A stretch of DNA of 64,000 bases from Roseburia lenta (GCF_014287435.1 NZ_JACOPG010000003.1:1-64000); one strand, 5' to 3'. Positions 25,568-34,669 are shown, counted from the first letter of the stretch. Notes: a model not told the origin generated them from the sequence alone. Numbers and translations are program-made.

Positions 25568-25945
25568 ATGTCTACGAAATTGATACAAAATTCAGGAATA
25601 CCGATTTATCAACAGATCGCAGATGCTTTCCGCAGTGACATTCTTTCGGGAAAGATGCAGCAGGGGGAGTACCTGCCATCGATCCGCGGTCTGGCAAAGG
25701 AACTAAAGATCAGTGTCATTACAACGATGAAGGCATATGAACTCCTCGAAGAGGAGGGGCTGGTGACCGCCATTCAGGGCAAAGGCTTCTGTGTCAACGC
25801 ACAGGATTCACAGATGCTGCAGGAACAGCACATGCGCAGGATCGAGGACAGTCTTACGGACGCGATCAAGGCTGCGCGGATGGCAGGGATTTCCAGAGAC
25901 GAAGTAATGAAGACATTTGATTTGCTATGGAATATGCAGGAATAG
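25568..25945 (+). CDS. GntR-family regulator, YtrA subfamily
   Basis: 125-residue repressor. The winged HTH starts with IPIYQQIADAFRSDILSGK (about 11-29), then GEYLPSIRGLAKELKIS and MKAYELLEEEGLV. A short C-terminal helical dimerisation tail follows and there is no large effector domain, as in the YtrA group that controls ABC exporter operons. The ATG at 25568 follows AGGTAGGTG; a GTG three bases earlier is an alternative. It is the first gene of a four-gene operon with an ABC ATPase and two membrane proteins. Confidence 0.93.
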   Translation: MSTKLIQNSGIPIYQQIADAFRSDILSGKMQQGEYLPSIRGLAKELKISVITTMKAYELLEEEGLVTAIQGKGFCVNAQDSQMLQEQHMRRIEDSLTDAIKAARMAGISRDEVMKTFDLLWNMQE

Positions 25946-25955
25946 GAGAGAGGCA

Positions 25956-26869
25956 ATGGAAGAGGTAAAGACAGCAGTTTCAATAAATAATTTCAGCAAA
26001 AAGTTTAGGGGCTTTACACTGGATGTGCCGTGCTTAAAGATCCCGCAGGGCTTTGCGACAGCCCTGATCGGAGAGAACGGCGCCGGTAAGACAACACTTT
26101 TAAATGCATTGGCAGGTGTGCGGCTCGATTATAAGGGCAACATGGAGTTTTTCGGACAGTGGGATGATAAGGAGCGTGAAAATGCCGATTGCCCTGTCAA
26201 GGAGATGATCGGCTACGTTGGACCAAACAATTATTATCTTCCGCAGTGGACGGTCAAACAGGTAGAGGAGATCACCGACCTGCTTTATCAGAATTTTGAC
26301 TGCAACAAATTTGAAAACTACATCCAACAGTTGCAGGTTGCAACGAAAGATAACAAGGGCAAAGGAAAAAAGTCAATGACTTATCAGATGGAAACCGCAT
26401 GAAACTTATGCTTTCCGGCGTTTTTGCCAGAGAGACGCAGATGCTTCTTTTGGATGAACCGGCATCTCCGCTGGACCCATTGATGCGTGATGTTTTATGC
26501 GATATGATCCGTGGCTATTTGGAGGAAGGTGCTGGAGAAAAGACGGTTCTTTTTTCCACACATAATATTGCAGATATGGAAAACGTAACAGATTATGCGG
26601 TGATTGTAGAGCATGGACAGGTGGTGGAAAAAGGCTTTGTGGAAGACTTAAAAGAAAAATATGTCTATGTCAAAGGCGAATTGAAAGATGTCTGTACGGC
26701 AGAGAAATTTATGTACAGCATGACAAAAAATAATTACGGCTACGAAGGTATTTGTCTGGCAGAGGATATGGATAAACTGGCAGGATTAGATGTTACCGTT
26801 CAGACACCGACCTTGTCCCAGATCAGTGTGGCGATCATGAAAAAATCCAGCAAGGTGCATCTACAGTAA
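25956..26869 (+). CDS. ABC transporter ATPase (YtrB-like) interrupted by a -1 frameshift at A AAA AAG
   Basis: ATPase of an export-type ABC transporter, read in two overlapping frames. Frame one (25956-26402, 148 residues) has Walker A GENGAGKTT at 39-47 and the Q-loop region. After the heptamer A AAA AAG (26366-26372, zero-frame aligned) it soon ends at TGA 26400. A -1 shift there continues as VNDLSDGNRMKLML, i.e. the ABC signature LSDGN, then Walker B MLLLDEP, the D-loop and the switch histidine FSTHN, to TAA at 26869. An ATG overlapping the TGA (ATGA, 26399) could also restart translation of the second part alone. Without shifting, neither half is a complete ATPase. A simple indel in the A run is the competing explanation. 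Confidence 0.85.
26366..26372 (+). other. Slippery heptamer, candidate programmed -1 frameshift site
   Basis: A AAA AAG in the X XXY YYZ register, identical to the E. coli dnaX slippery site. Purine-rich SD-like AAGGGCAAAGG lies directly upstream. Downstream a stem GGAAA-cc-GCAT / ATGC-TTTCC can form (about 26389-26415), but its spacing of about 17 bases is longer than the classical 5-9. Confidence 0.55.
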
Positions 26870-26877
26870 GGGGGCTT

Positions 26878-27492
26878 ATGATGAAAGCGATAAAAATGTA
26901 TTGGAATAATACAACACTCATATACAAGATCACAGCGCTTTTGCTCATCCCACTTGTTGTTATCTTTACCAGCAGGATTCCGGTATTATCTGCATCTGAT
27001 GGCCCTGATCCGGAGTTTAGTGTGATCGGTTTTGGTATACTTATCGGATATATCTTGCTGGAAGTCTTTACAGATAGCTGGAACTTTAGCGGTATATATG
27101 GCAAAGAATTTCGCGGGATTGAGTTAGTGAAGGCATCGACAAACGGCATGAAATTGTATGGGCAGATGCTGATCGTAGACGGCGTTCGCAGGTGTCTCTA
27201 CTTTGGTATCCTGGCAGGCATTTGTATGTGTTCGGTGGCATCGGGCTTGATCATGGGAGCCGTTGCGACTTTTGCCATCATAGGAAGCCGGTTTTTTGCA
27301 GGCTATGTCAGCAACTTGCTGTTTTCTTATCTGGCCCCGGTTCTGGCGGTTATCCTTGTCTTTTGTCTTTATGAGGGTAATCTGATCCTGCAATGGGGCG
27401 TAGCCCTGCTGCTGGCGATTATTGCAACGATCCTAGAAGCCAGATTGGCAGTTAGAAGGATGGAAAGGAGTTATTATGATCGAGAAGATTAA
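26878..27492 (+). CDS. ABC transporter membrane protein 1 (ABC-2-like)
   Basis: 204-residue integral membrane protein with about six hydrophobic segments. The first is at about 18-36 and the last at about 170-190, and a charged C-terminal tail (RRMERSYYDRED) faces the cytoplasm. It is likely one half of the permease of the adjacent ABC ATPase. The start is ATG 26878 or 26881 after AGGGGG. It overlaps the next gene by 17 bases, indicating coupled translation. No exact family was recognised beyond the YtrC/D-like context. Confidence 0.75.
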   Translation: MMKAIKMYWNNTTLIYKITALLLIPLVVIFTSRIPVLSASDGPDPEFSVIGFGILIGYILLEVFTDSWNFSGIYGKEFRGIELVKASTNGMKLYGQMLIVDGVRRCLYFGILAGICMCSVASGLIMGAVATFAIIGSRFFAGYVSNLLFSYLAPVLAVILVFCLYEGNLILQWGVALLLAIIATILEARLAVRRMERSYYDRED

Positions 27493-28150
27493 ATATATAT
27501 ATGAATTTCAAAAATATGGTTTTCAGAGGAAAACACAACTGGTCAGCATGCTCATCATGTATGTGATCGGTCTTGTCATGGAAGTAGTTTCGCATGGAAC
27601 CTATTGGCTGGGCATGTTTTTTATGATGATGTCACCGCTTTTTGTGACGCAGACCCTCTATAGCATCTGTATGTCGGGGCTGGTTGCGGCAAGCCCACGT
27701 GGAAAGCAGATTCAGACTTCACTGGCGTGTCTCGGCGACCTTGTGACCACTCTGGTATCCATGAGTATTCTGGTTGTCTTGAAGATTGTGGAGGTAAAGG
27801 TATATCCGGACCATGCAAGAGTTGTCTTAAGTGCTTTTGTCATCTTATGTCTGATCATGATTATATTGCATCTCTACACGGCTTTGGTGTATAAGTATTA
27901 TGCTTTATCGATCATATTGTTATTCGCGATCATCTGTCCGATATCCTATGTTATGGGCTATCAATCTGTAGGGGAGAGCAGTTTTGTCTTGTCTTTTGTT
28001 CCGGCATCTCCCGGGCTAGTCATCCTCTTTGCCTATGCAAGTGCGCTGGTTGGTGTGGGACTGGAATATCTGATCGCAAAACTGGTCTATCGTGCACCGC
28101 TTTCTAAGTATGCGCAGGGGGCAGCCATGCGAAAATATCTGAAAAATTAA
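27476..28150 (+). CDS. ABC transporter membrane protein 2 (ABC-2-like)
   Basis: 224-residue integral membrane protein with about six hydrophobic segments and a basic N terminus (MIEKIKYIYEFQKYGFQRK). It overlaps the preceding permease gene and ends the GntR operon before a strong terminator. It probably dimerises with that protein to form the export channel. Substrate unknown; YtrA-type systems often respond to cell-wall-active antibiotics (family knowledge, not shown here). Confidence 0.75.
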   Translation: MIEKIKYIYEFQKYGFQRKTQLVSMLIMYVIGLVMEVVSHGTYWLGMFFMMMSPLFVTQTLYSICMSGLVAASPRGKQIQTSLACLGDLVTTLVSMSILVVLKIVEVKVYPDHARVVLSAFVILCLIMIILHLYTALVYKYYALSIILLFAIICPISYVMGYQSVGESSFVLSFVPASPGLVILFAYASALVGVGLEYLIAKLVYRAPLSKYAQGAAMRKYLKN

Positions 28151-28162
28151 TCGTGTAAAAAG

Positions 28163-28223
28163 AAAAATCCCCGGGATGCATGATAGTCAGAAGTCTGATT
28201 ATCGAGTCGTCCCGGGGATTTTT
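28163..28223. terminator. Bidirectional terminator, ABC operon / galM
   Basis: AAAAATCCCCGGGA / TCCCGGGGATTTTT, a perfect 14-bp outer stem. The loop contains a second hairpin (GATAgTCAGA / TCTGAtTATC), making a branched structure. It serves the converging ABC operon and galM. Confidence 0.94.
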
Positions 28224-28229
28224 AGATAA

Positions 28230-29276
28230 TTATACTGTCGTAAATTTGTAAACGGTAGAAGTCTTGACCGTCTCTCCTGCCTTTTCTAGCGGCTGCGGGA
28301 AAGATGGGATGTTGATGGCATTTGGGAAATACTGTGTCTCAAAGGCTACGCCATAGCGTTTGCCATAAGTACAGCCGCCCTTGCCGACTAGTCCCTCATT
28401 GATATAATTGCCGCCGTATAACTGCATGCCCGGCAGATCTGTGTAGACTTCCATCTTGCGACCGGATGCCGGATCATAGAAGGAAGCAGCAATTCCCATT
28501 TGACCCAATGGTTTGTCGAGTACGAAGTTGTGATCGTATCCGCCTGCCCATGCAAGCTGCTCGTAAGCATCATCCATCTCTGGTGCCATAGGCTTAGGTG
28601 TTGTAAAGTCCATTGGTGTGCCTGCAACATCGAGAAGTACGCCGTCTGGGATAGAAGCGTCGTCTGTCTGGGTAAAACGGCTGGCGTTGATCCAGATCTT
28701 CTGCTCCATAGCGGAAAGTCCGGCATCGTGTCCGGCAAGGTTAAAGTAAGAGTGGTTGGTAGGATTGAAGATTGTGTCTGCATCAGAAAGTCCGGTGTAG
28801 TCCAGACGCAGTTCCCTATCTTCTGTCAGTGTATAAGTCACGGTATAGGTTGCGTTTCCCGGAAATCCCATATCCATATCCTTCTTCTTATAAGAAAAAG
28901 TGATGCTGTTTTCGGATACGGCATCGACATCCCAGATACGGCGACAAAGAGGATGGAAGCCGCTATGTAAATTGTTGACACCGTCATTTTTATCCAGTTC
29001 GTAGGTCTTGCCATTCAAGGTAAATTTGGCATCACCGATGCGGTTGCCGCATGGAACGACGCTGCATCCAAAGAAAGCATCGTTGGTAAAATAGTCTTCT
29101 AAATGTTCATAGCCAAGTACAATGTCCTTGCAATCCCTATTTTTATCAGGAACAAAGAGTGTCAAAAGATTGGCACCGTAATTCATCACGCTTGCCCGCA
29201 TGCCATTGGTTCCGGTCAGTTCGTAAACTACAACATCTTCTCCATCGGGTGTCTGTCCCCATACATGTTTTTCCAA
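28230..29276 (-). CDS. galM: Aldose 1-epimerase (mutarotase)
   Basis: Cytoplasmic enzyme interconverting alpha and beta anomers of galactose/glucose, 348 residues. Diagnostic motifs: NYGANLLTLFVPD (about 32-44), PCGNRIGDAKF (about 75-85), NNLHSGFHP (catalytic-region H, about 101-109), NPTNHSYFNLAGH (catalytic H, about 166-178), DLPGMQLYGGNYI and ETQYFPNAI with the catalytic glutamate. It supports the beta-galactosidase at 3690 and the other glycosidases. An AGGAGGT site lies 8 bases before the ATG on the minus strand, and a perfect inverted repeat lies just beyond it. Confidence 0.95.
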   Translation of the reverse strand: MEKHVWGQTPDGEDVVVYELTGTNGMRASVMNYGANLLTLFVPDKNRDCKDIVLGYEHLEDYFTNDAFFGCSVVPCGNRIGDAKFTLNGKTYELDKNDGVNNLHSGFHPLCRRIWDVDAVSENSITFSYKKKDMDMGFPGNATYTVTYTLTEDRELRLDYTGLSDADTIFNPTNHSYFNLAGHDAGLSAMEQKIWINASRFTQTDDASIPDGVLLDVAGTPMDFTTPKPMAPEMDDAYEQLAWAGGYDHNFVLDKPLGQMGIAASFYDPASGRKMEVYTDLPGMQLYGGNYINEGLVGKGGCTYGKRYGVAFETQYFPNAINIPSFPQPLEKAGETVKTSTVYKFTTV

Positions 29277-29303
29277 AGTAAATACCTCCTGTCAAATCGG
29301 TTT

Positions 29304-29321
29304 TTGGCAATATTCTGCCAA
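29304..29321. promoter_or_regulatory. Inverted repeat TTGGCA-N6-TGCCAA upstream of galM
   Basis: Perfect 6-bp arms 28 bases before the galM start; a third half-site (TTGCCAAG) lies at about 29391. Probable repressor operator in the galM/GH43 intergenic region; the cognate regulator is not obvious. Confidence 0.45.
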
Positions 29322-29541
29322 GTTAGATTTATTATAGCAAAAGATACCTGCATTACCATGTAAAGTAGTTGATTTTTTTGTATCAGTTTTTTGCCAAGAA
29401 AGATCAGATGCAAAAAGATATATAAAAATTTGTAAAAAAAGCAAAATTTTGATATCGAAAAAAGAAAGGCTGCCTTATGATACAAAATAAGAATAGATAA
29501 TTTCGCGCTGGAATGTGCATATAAGAAGGAGGAAAAGGAAT

Positions 29542-31371
29542 ATGAAGTATTTTTGTAATCCGTTAAATGTGGATTACCGTTACCAGTTCAACCAGCAGGT
29601 TATGCCGGGATTGGGTGAGGGTGCGATCGAAGTATCGCGTGAAGCGGCAGATCCATCTATGATTTATTTTAAAGGAAAGTATTATATCTTTGCATCTATG
29701 ACACTGGGTGTCTGGGTATCTGAAGATATGGCAAATTGGGAAGCAAAGCGTCTGCCGGACAATCTGCCATTTTATGACTATGCACCGGATGTACGCGTCT
29801 TAGGTGACTATGTTTATTTCTCTGCTTCCAAAAGAGGAGAGCCTTGTAATTTTTATCGTACCAAGAATATTGAGGAAGGACCTTATGAGGAGATCAAGGG
29901 AAGTTTTGATTTCTGGGATCCAAACCTTTTTGTAGATGATGATGGAAAAGTATATTTTTATTGGGGATGTGCCAATATGACGCCAATCTGGGGCGTGGAA
30001 ATGGATCCGGAGACCATGCAGCCAAAGACGGAGCGAATCGAACTTGTGCATGGTAATTGGAGTGAAAATGGTTATGAAGTCTGTGGAGAAGACCATTGCG
30101 ACCTGCCTTTGGAAGACGATGCTTTGGAAGCAAAATATCGTGGATTCATGCAGATGCAAGGAATGGATCCGGATAATCTGCCACCGCAGATGCAGGGCAT
30201 GGCTATCATGTTAAAGGGTTATGTCAGCGGTCGCCCATACATCGAGGGTGCCTGGATGGATAAGCATGATGGCAAATATTATCTCCAGTATGCCTGCCCT
30301 GGTGCACAGTATAATGTGTATGCGGATGGTGTTTATGTATCGGATTCCCCGCTGGGACCTTTCAAATTGGCACAGAATAATCCGTATTCTTACAAACCAG
30401 GCGGATTTATCCCGGGAGCCGGACACGGTTCTACCATGCGCGATCAGAAGGATAACCTTTGGCATACTTCTACCATGCGTATCAGCATCAATCATAATTT
30501 TGAACGTCGTGTCGGTGTATGGCCGGCGGGCTTTGATGCAGACGGCGAATTATTCTGTAATCAGAGATATGGTGACTGGCCACAGGCTGTCAGCGGTGAT
30601 AAGCAGGACCCATGGAAGAATCCGGAGTGGATGCTCTTAAGTTATGGAAAGAACGCGACCGCATCTTCTGCAGAAGAAGGAAAAGGTGCGGATAAGGTTA
30701 CAGAGGAAAATGTCCGTACATGGTGGCGTGCTGCAAGCGAAAAGCCGGGTGAATGGGTACAAGTAGACCTGGGCGAGACTATGGATGTACATGCGATCCA
30801 GGTCAACTTTGCAGACGACAAGATCGAAATCCCAACACCGGGAGAACTTCGTGGAAATCAGACCGGAAAGCGTTATATTGAGGAGCGCGATCTGATCACA
30901 CGCTGGACATTGGAAGGATCCGTGGATGGCAAAGATTACTTTATGATTGAGGATAAGTCAGAAGTTACAACAAACCTGCCACATGATCTTGTGGTAAGAG
31001 AGGATGGCTTACAGATACGTTACCTGAAATTGACAGTTCTCGAAGTGCCATACGACCAGAAAGCATGCGTCAGCGGACTTCGTGTCTTTGGTAGGGGGAA
31101 TGGACAGGCGCCAAAGACTCCTACATTTGCAGCAAAACGTGAGGCTGACCGCAGATACATGAAAGTTACGATCGAGAGTCCTAGTGATGATGTCGTAGGT
31201 TACAACATCCTCTGGGGACATAAGGCAGACAAGTTATATCATAGTTATATGGTATTTGGCGTGACCGAGAAAGAGATTAAGGCACTTGTTACCACACAGA
31301 ATTACTTTGTCCGCGTGGATGCTTTCAATGAAAATGGCATTACGGAAGGTCAGGTTATTGCATTATCATAA
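29542..31371 (+). CDS. GH43-like glycoside hydrolase with discoidin (F5/8 C) and FnIII-like domains
   Basis: 609-residue protein without signal peptide. The N-terminal five-bladed propeller (about 1-360) carries GH43 catalytic positions: base in AADPSMIY (about 39-46), pKa modulator in FWDPNLF (about 125-131), acid in YIEGAWM (about 233-239). GAGHGSTM is also typical. A discoidin-like carbohydrate-binding domain follows (about 365-525, with ATASSAEEGKGADKVTEEN-type start and WVQVDLGE). A fibronectin-III-like module ends the chain. A Met-rich insertion interrupts the propeller at about 205-230. The ATG at 29542 follows AGAAGGAGG. Likely a beta-xylosidase/arabinofuranosidase or galactosidase; the specificity is not predictable. 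Confidence 0.87.
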   Translation: MKYFCNPLNVDYRYQFNQQVMPGLGEGAIEVSREAADPSMIYFKGKYYIFASMTLGVWVSEDMANWEAKRLPDNLPFYDYAPDVRVLGDYVYFSASKRGEPCNFYRTKNIEEGPYEEIKGSFDFWDPNLFVDDDGKVYFYWGCANMTPIWGVEMDPETMQPKTERIELVHGNWSENGYEVCGEDHCDLPLEDDALEAKYRGFMQMQGMDPDNLPPQMQGMAIMLKGYVSGRPYIEGAWMDKHDGKYYLQYACPGAQYNVYADGVYVSDSPLGPFKLAQNNPYSYKPGGFIPGAGHGSTMRDQKDNLWHTSTMRISINHNFERRVGVWPAGFDADGELFCNQRYGDWPQAVSGDKQDPWKNPEWMLLSYGKNATASSAEEGKGADKVTEENVRTWWRAASEKPGEWVQVDLGETMDVHAIQVNFADDKIEIPTPGELRGNQTGKRYIEERDLITRWTLEGSVDGKDYFMIEDKSEVTTNLPHDLVVREDGLQIRYLKLTVLEVPYDQKACVSGLRVFGRGNGQAPKTPTFAAKREADRRYMKVTIESPSDDVVGYNILWGHKADKLYHSYMVFGVTEKEIKALVTTQNYFVRVDAFNENGITEGQVIALS

Positions 31372-31396
31372 TACCTGCAAAAACTTTATAAATAAG

Positions 31397-31441
31397 AAAA
31401 CTCCTGCTGTCTCTGAATTACGTGAGATAGCAGGAGTTTTG
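31397..31441 (+). terminator. Terminator after GH43 gene
   Basis: AAAACTCCTGCTgTCTC / GAGAtAGCAGGAGTTTT stem of about 16 bp with a 9-base loop, T-rich tail. The following 220 bases to the TrkA gene hold no gene; no riboswitch could be recognised there. Confidence 0.92.
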
Positions 31442-31664
31442 TTACATATATAAGTATTTAATTTTTTTCAGTTAAAAAGATCAGCTTGATATCACAAATC
31501 CATAAAATCAGTGACATTGCATTAACAAGGGTGGAGACAGATTTTGATACACTTTTTATAGAATTTACAGAGGAATACATGATAAAACAGTTGCCTTTTT
31601 GGAACAAGTGATATACAACTATATTGGAGTATGAGCGAATTTGATTTGCTAGGAGGAGTTAAAA

Positions 31665-33023
31665 GTGAAAGTTATCATTGCTGGTGCCGGAAAAGTTGGC
31701 TGTATGCTGACCAAAAAACTGCTGGCAGAAGGTTATGAGGTTACGCTGATTGATAATAATCAACAGGTGATGGAAGTATGTTCTGACCGTTTTGATGTTA
31801 TGAGTGTACAGGGAAACTGTGCTTCTATGGAGGTCTTAGAGCAGGCAAATATACGAAAGGCGGATCTTTTGATCGCTGTTGCGGGAAAGGATGAGTTCAA
31901 CCTCTTATGTTGCATGACTGCACATGGCATGAATCCTGATATTCATACGATCGCCCGTATTCGTAACCCAGAGTATGGAGATCAGATCTATAAAATGAGA
32001 GATACTTTTGCGCTTTCTATGACGGTAAATCCGGAGAGACAGGCTGCACTTGAGATTGACCGTCTCTTGAATTATCCGGGTTTCCTGCGAAGAGACACCT
32101 TTGCGCGTGGCAGAGCAGAGATCGTAGAATTGAAGATAAAAGAAAATTCCAAACTTTGCAACATTGCACTGAATGACCTGAACTCGATCGTAAAGAGTAA
32201 GGTCTTGGTGTGTGCTGTGCGAAGAAACGGCGTGGTCAGTGCACCGGATGGTAATTTCGTCTTAAAAGAGGGCGACCGTATCTATGTAACGGCGGCAGCC
32301 AAGGAACTGACAAGCCTTTTGAAAAATCTTGGCATCATCACCCATAAGGCAAAACGTGTGATCCTGTGTGGCGGCGGAAAAGTCAGTTTTTATCTGGCCC
32401 AGATGTTGTCGCGCGCCGGTATTGATGTACATTTGATCGAGAAGGACAGAGACCGTTGCGTGGAACTGGCAAAATATCTGCCGGACGTATCCGTGATCTG
32501 GGGCGATGCCAGCAATCAGACATTCTTGGAGAGCGAAGGCTTAGAGCAGTGTGACGCTCTGGTTACCATGACAAGTTATGATGAGATGAACATGATCATT
32601 TCGCTTTATGCACAAAATTGTAACGTGGAACAGGTGATTACCAAGGTGGATCATACCGAGAATTCCATGATCCAGGATATCTTGAACCTGGGAAGCGTTG
32701 TCTGTCCGAAGGAGTTGTGCTGTAACCAGATCGTGCGTTATGTGCGTGCTATGGAAAATACCACAGGTGCGGCGTTATCCGTACATTCTTTTGCAGAGGG
32801 ACAGATGGAAGCCTTGGAATTTCGCGTGGATGAAAAGACGAGAAACTGTGGCAAGCCGTTAAAGGAACTGCAGTTGCGCAAAAATGTGCTGATCGCGTGT
32901 ATCACGCGTGGAAAGATGCCGGTCATCCCGGATGGAGAATCGACCTTTGACGTTGGCGATACCTTAGTGGTTGTAACGAACGGCGATGTGGTTCTTCACA
33001 CATTAAATGATATGTTTGCATAA
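31665..33023 (+). CDS. trkA: Trk system potassium uptake protein TrkA
   Basis: Cytoplasmic NAD-binding regulatory subunit of the Trk potassium channel, 452 residues made of two RCK repeats. Each repeat has a Rossmann start (VIIAGAGKVGCML at 3-15; VILCGGGKVSFYL near 231-243) followed by a TrkA-C domain. It starts with GTG after an ideal AGGAGGAG site. It is 26 bases upstream of trkH in a two-gene operon. The double-length form belongs to Trk, distinct from the single-RCK KtrA at 47312. Confidence 0.95.
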   Translation: MKVIIAGAGKVGCMLTKKLLAEGYEVTLIDNNQQVMEVCSDRFDVMSVQGNCASMEVLEQANIRKADLLIAVAGKDEFNLLCCMTAHGMNPDIHTIARIRNPEYGDQIYKMRDTFALSMTVNPERQAALEIDRLLNYPGFLRRDTFARGRAEIVELKIKENSKLCNIALNDLNSIVKSKVLVCAVRRNGVVSAPDGNFVLKEGDRIYVTAAAKELTSLLKNLGIITHKAKRVILCGGGKVSFYLAQMLSRAGIDVHLIEKDRDRCVELAKYLPDVSVIWGDASNQTFLESEGLEQCDALVTMTSYDEMNMIISLYAQNCNVEQVITKVDHTENSMIQDILNLGSVVCPKELCCNQIVRYVRAMENTTGAALSVHSFAEGQMEALEFRVDEKTRNCGKPLKELQLRKNVLIACITRGKMPVIPDGESTFDVGDTLVVVTNGDVVLHTLNDMFA

Positions 33024-33049
33024 TATAAATTAGAGTAACGAGGTTTGGT

Positions 33050-34507
33050 ATGAACTATAAGATGGTGGGACGTTTCATGTCCCTCGTGATCATTACGGAA
33101 GCGGTCTTTATGGTGCCGGCATGGATCATTAGTCTGATCCACGGCGAGGCGACTTCCATTACGGCATTTGCAACAACGATCATAGGATCGATCCTTGTAG
33201 GACTGCTTATGTTTATGCTCTGTCGTAGGGCAGAGATGCGTTTTTATGCCAGAGAAGGATTGGTCAGTGCGGGTCTGGGCTGGGCGATCATGAGTCTGGT
33301 CGGCTGTATGCCGTTTTTTATTTCCGGTGAGATCCCGGCATTTATTGATGCATATTTTGAGACGGTTTCCGGCTTTACCACAACGGGAGCATCCATTCTT
33401 ACCAATGTGGAGGCAATGTCCTATGGCATGCTCTACTGGCGTAGTTTCACCCATTGGCTGGGCGGTATGGGGGTTATGGTCTTTCTTCTGGCGGTCATTC
33501 CTGCCAGTGGCAAGGGCAACGGCTTTACCATGCATTTGCTTCGAGCAGAAAGTCCGGGACCAAATGTCGGCAAACTGGTGCCACGTATGCGCCAGACAGC
33601 GACGATCTTATATACCCTGTATGTGGCCTTGACGATCTTATGTTTTGTGTTTCTGCTTTTCGGCGGTATGTCACCCTTTGAGGCGATCTGTACTGCATAC
33701 GGAACCGCCGGCACGGGTGGATTCGGTATAAAAAATGACAGTATGGCAGGTTACAGCGTCTACATCCAGAATGTCTGTACGGTATTTATGATCCTCTTTG
33801 GGGTCAATTTTACCTGTTACTATATGCTCCTTTTAGGCAAGGTGAAGGATGTCTTAAAGGACGAAGAACTGAAACTGTATCTTGGGCTTATTTTTGCCAG
33901 CGTGGTCCTGATCTCCATCAATACCAGATCTATGTTCCACAGTCTGGGAGAGACTGTTCAGCAGGTATTTTTCCAGGTGGCGACCATCATCACGACGACC
34001 GGTTTTGCAACCACGGACTTTGACCTCTGGCCGACCTTTTCCAAGGCGATCCTGATTATCCTCATGTTCTGTGGAGCGAGTGCGGGCAGTACCGGCGGTG
34101 GTTTTAAGTGCGGTCGTATCCTGCTTTTGTTCAAGAACCTGCACCGCAATCTGCAAAAGACCCTAAATCCGCAAAAGGTCTTAGTTGTAAGAAATAATGG
34201 TCAGGTCGTCAGCGAGAAGGTGCTGGATAATCTGAACACTTATCTGATCGCCTATGTGATGATCACCATCGTCAGTTTCCTTGTGATTTGTCTGGATGGT
34301 AAGAGTTTGACAACAACCATGACATCGGTCATTGCCTGCTTTAACAATATCGGACCGGGCTTGGATGGCGTCGGACCGACTTGCAATTACCATGATTTCA
34401 GCATTCTGTCAAAGATCATCCTGATCTTTGATATGTTGGCGGGCAGACTGGAAATTTTCCCGATCATGATCCTGCTTTCCAAAAATACCTGGAAGAAGTT
34501 GGGATAA
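33050..34507 (+). CDS. trkH: Trk system potassium transporter TrkH
   Basis: Potassium-conducting membrane subunit, 485 residues, of the SKT superfamily with four membrane-pore-membrane repeats. Selectivity-filter segments are visible: SGFTTTGASI (about 106-115), TAYGTAGTGGFG, ITTTGFATTDF and NNIGPGLDG. GSTGGGFK after repeat three is the conserved gating-loop glycine-rich motif. GAGG ribosome site; operon partner of trkA. The window thus holds two complete potassium uptake systems (Trk here, Ktr at 46 kb). Confidence 0.95.
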   Translation: MNYKMVGRFMSLVIITEAVFMVPAWIISLIHGEATSITAFATTIIGSILVGLLMFMLCRRAEMRFYAREGLVSAGLGWAIMSLVGCMPFFISGEIPAFIDAYFETVSGFTTTGASILTNVEAMSYGMLYWRSFTHWLGGMGVMVFLLAVIPASGKGNGFTMHLLRAESPGPNVGKLVPRMRQTATILYTLYVALTILCFVFLLFGGMSPFEAICTAYGTAGTGGFGIKNDSMAGYSVYIQNVCTVFMILFGVNFTCYYMLLLGKVKDVLKDEELKLYLGLIFASVVLISINTRSMFHSLGETVQQVFFQVATIITTTGFATTDFDLWPTFSKAILIILMFCGASAGSTGGGFKCGRILLLFKNLHRNLQKTLNPQKVLVVRNNGQVVSEKVLDNLNTYLIAYVMITIVSFLVICLDGKSLTTTMTSVIACFNNIGPGLDGVGPTCNYHDFSILSKIILIFDMLAGRLEIFPIMILLSKNTWKKLG

Positions 34508-34567
34508 TGGTTGAAATCTGAGAGGAAAATACCGATAAATTCAGTATAAAACGCACAGGATTGACAT

Positions 34568-34616
34568 ATATTTCAAGGGCAGAATTCTTGAAATATGGGC
34601 ATATAGTGGGTATAAT
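34568..34616 (+). promoter_or_regulatory. Promoter and operator of the exosortase G operon
   Basis: -35 TTGAAA (34588-34593) and -10 TATAAT (34611-34616) with 17-base spacing. A perfect inverted repeat ATATTTCAAG-N9-CTTGAAATAT (34568-34577 / 34587-34596) overlaps the -35, a position that fits a repressor or a response-regulator site. Confidence 0.75.
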
Positions 34617-34669
34617 GTTTTACTATAAAAGATGTTAGTGTAGTTTTTTATGATAAGAGGATGAGGTGC

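Noticed and set aside
31442..31664. Possible c-di-AMP (ydaO-type) riboswitch upstream of trkA
   Set aside because: Position is right for a potassium gene, but the conserved ydaO core bases could not be found; no expression-platform terminator is visible.
32996..33535. 179-codon minus-strand open frame
   Set aside because: Shadow of trkH, full of His/Lys/Asn repeats and crossing the trkA-trkH junction.
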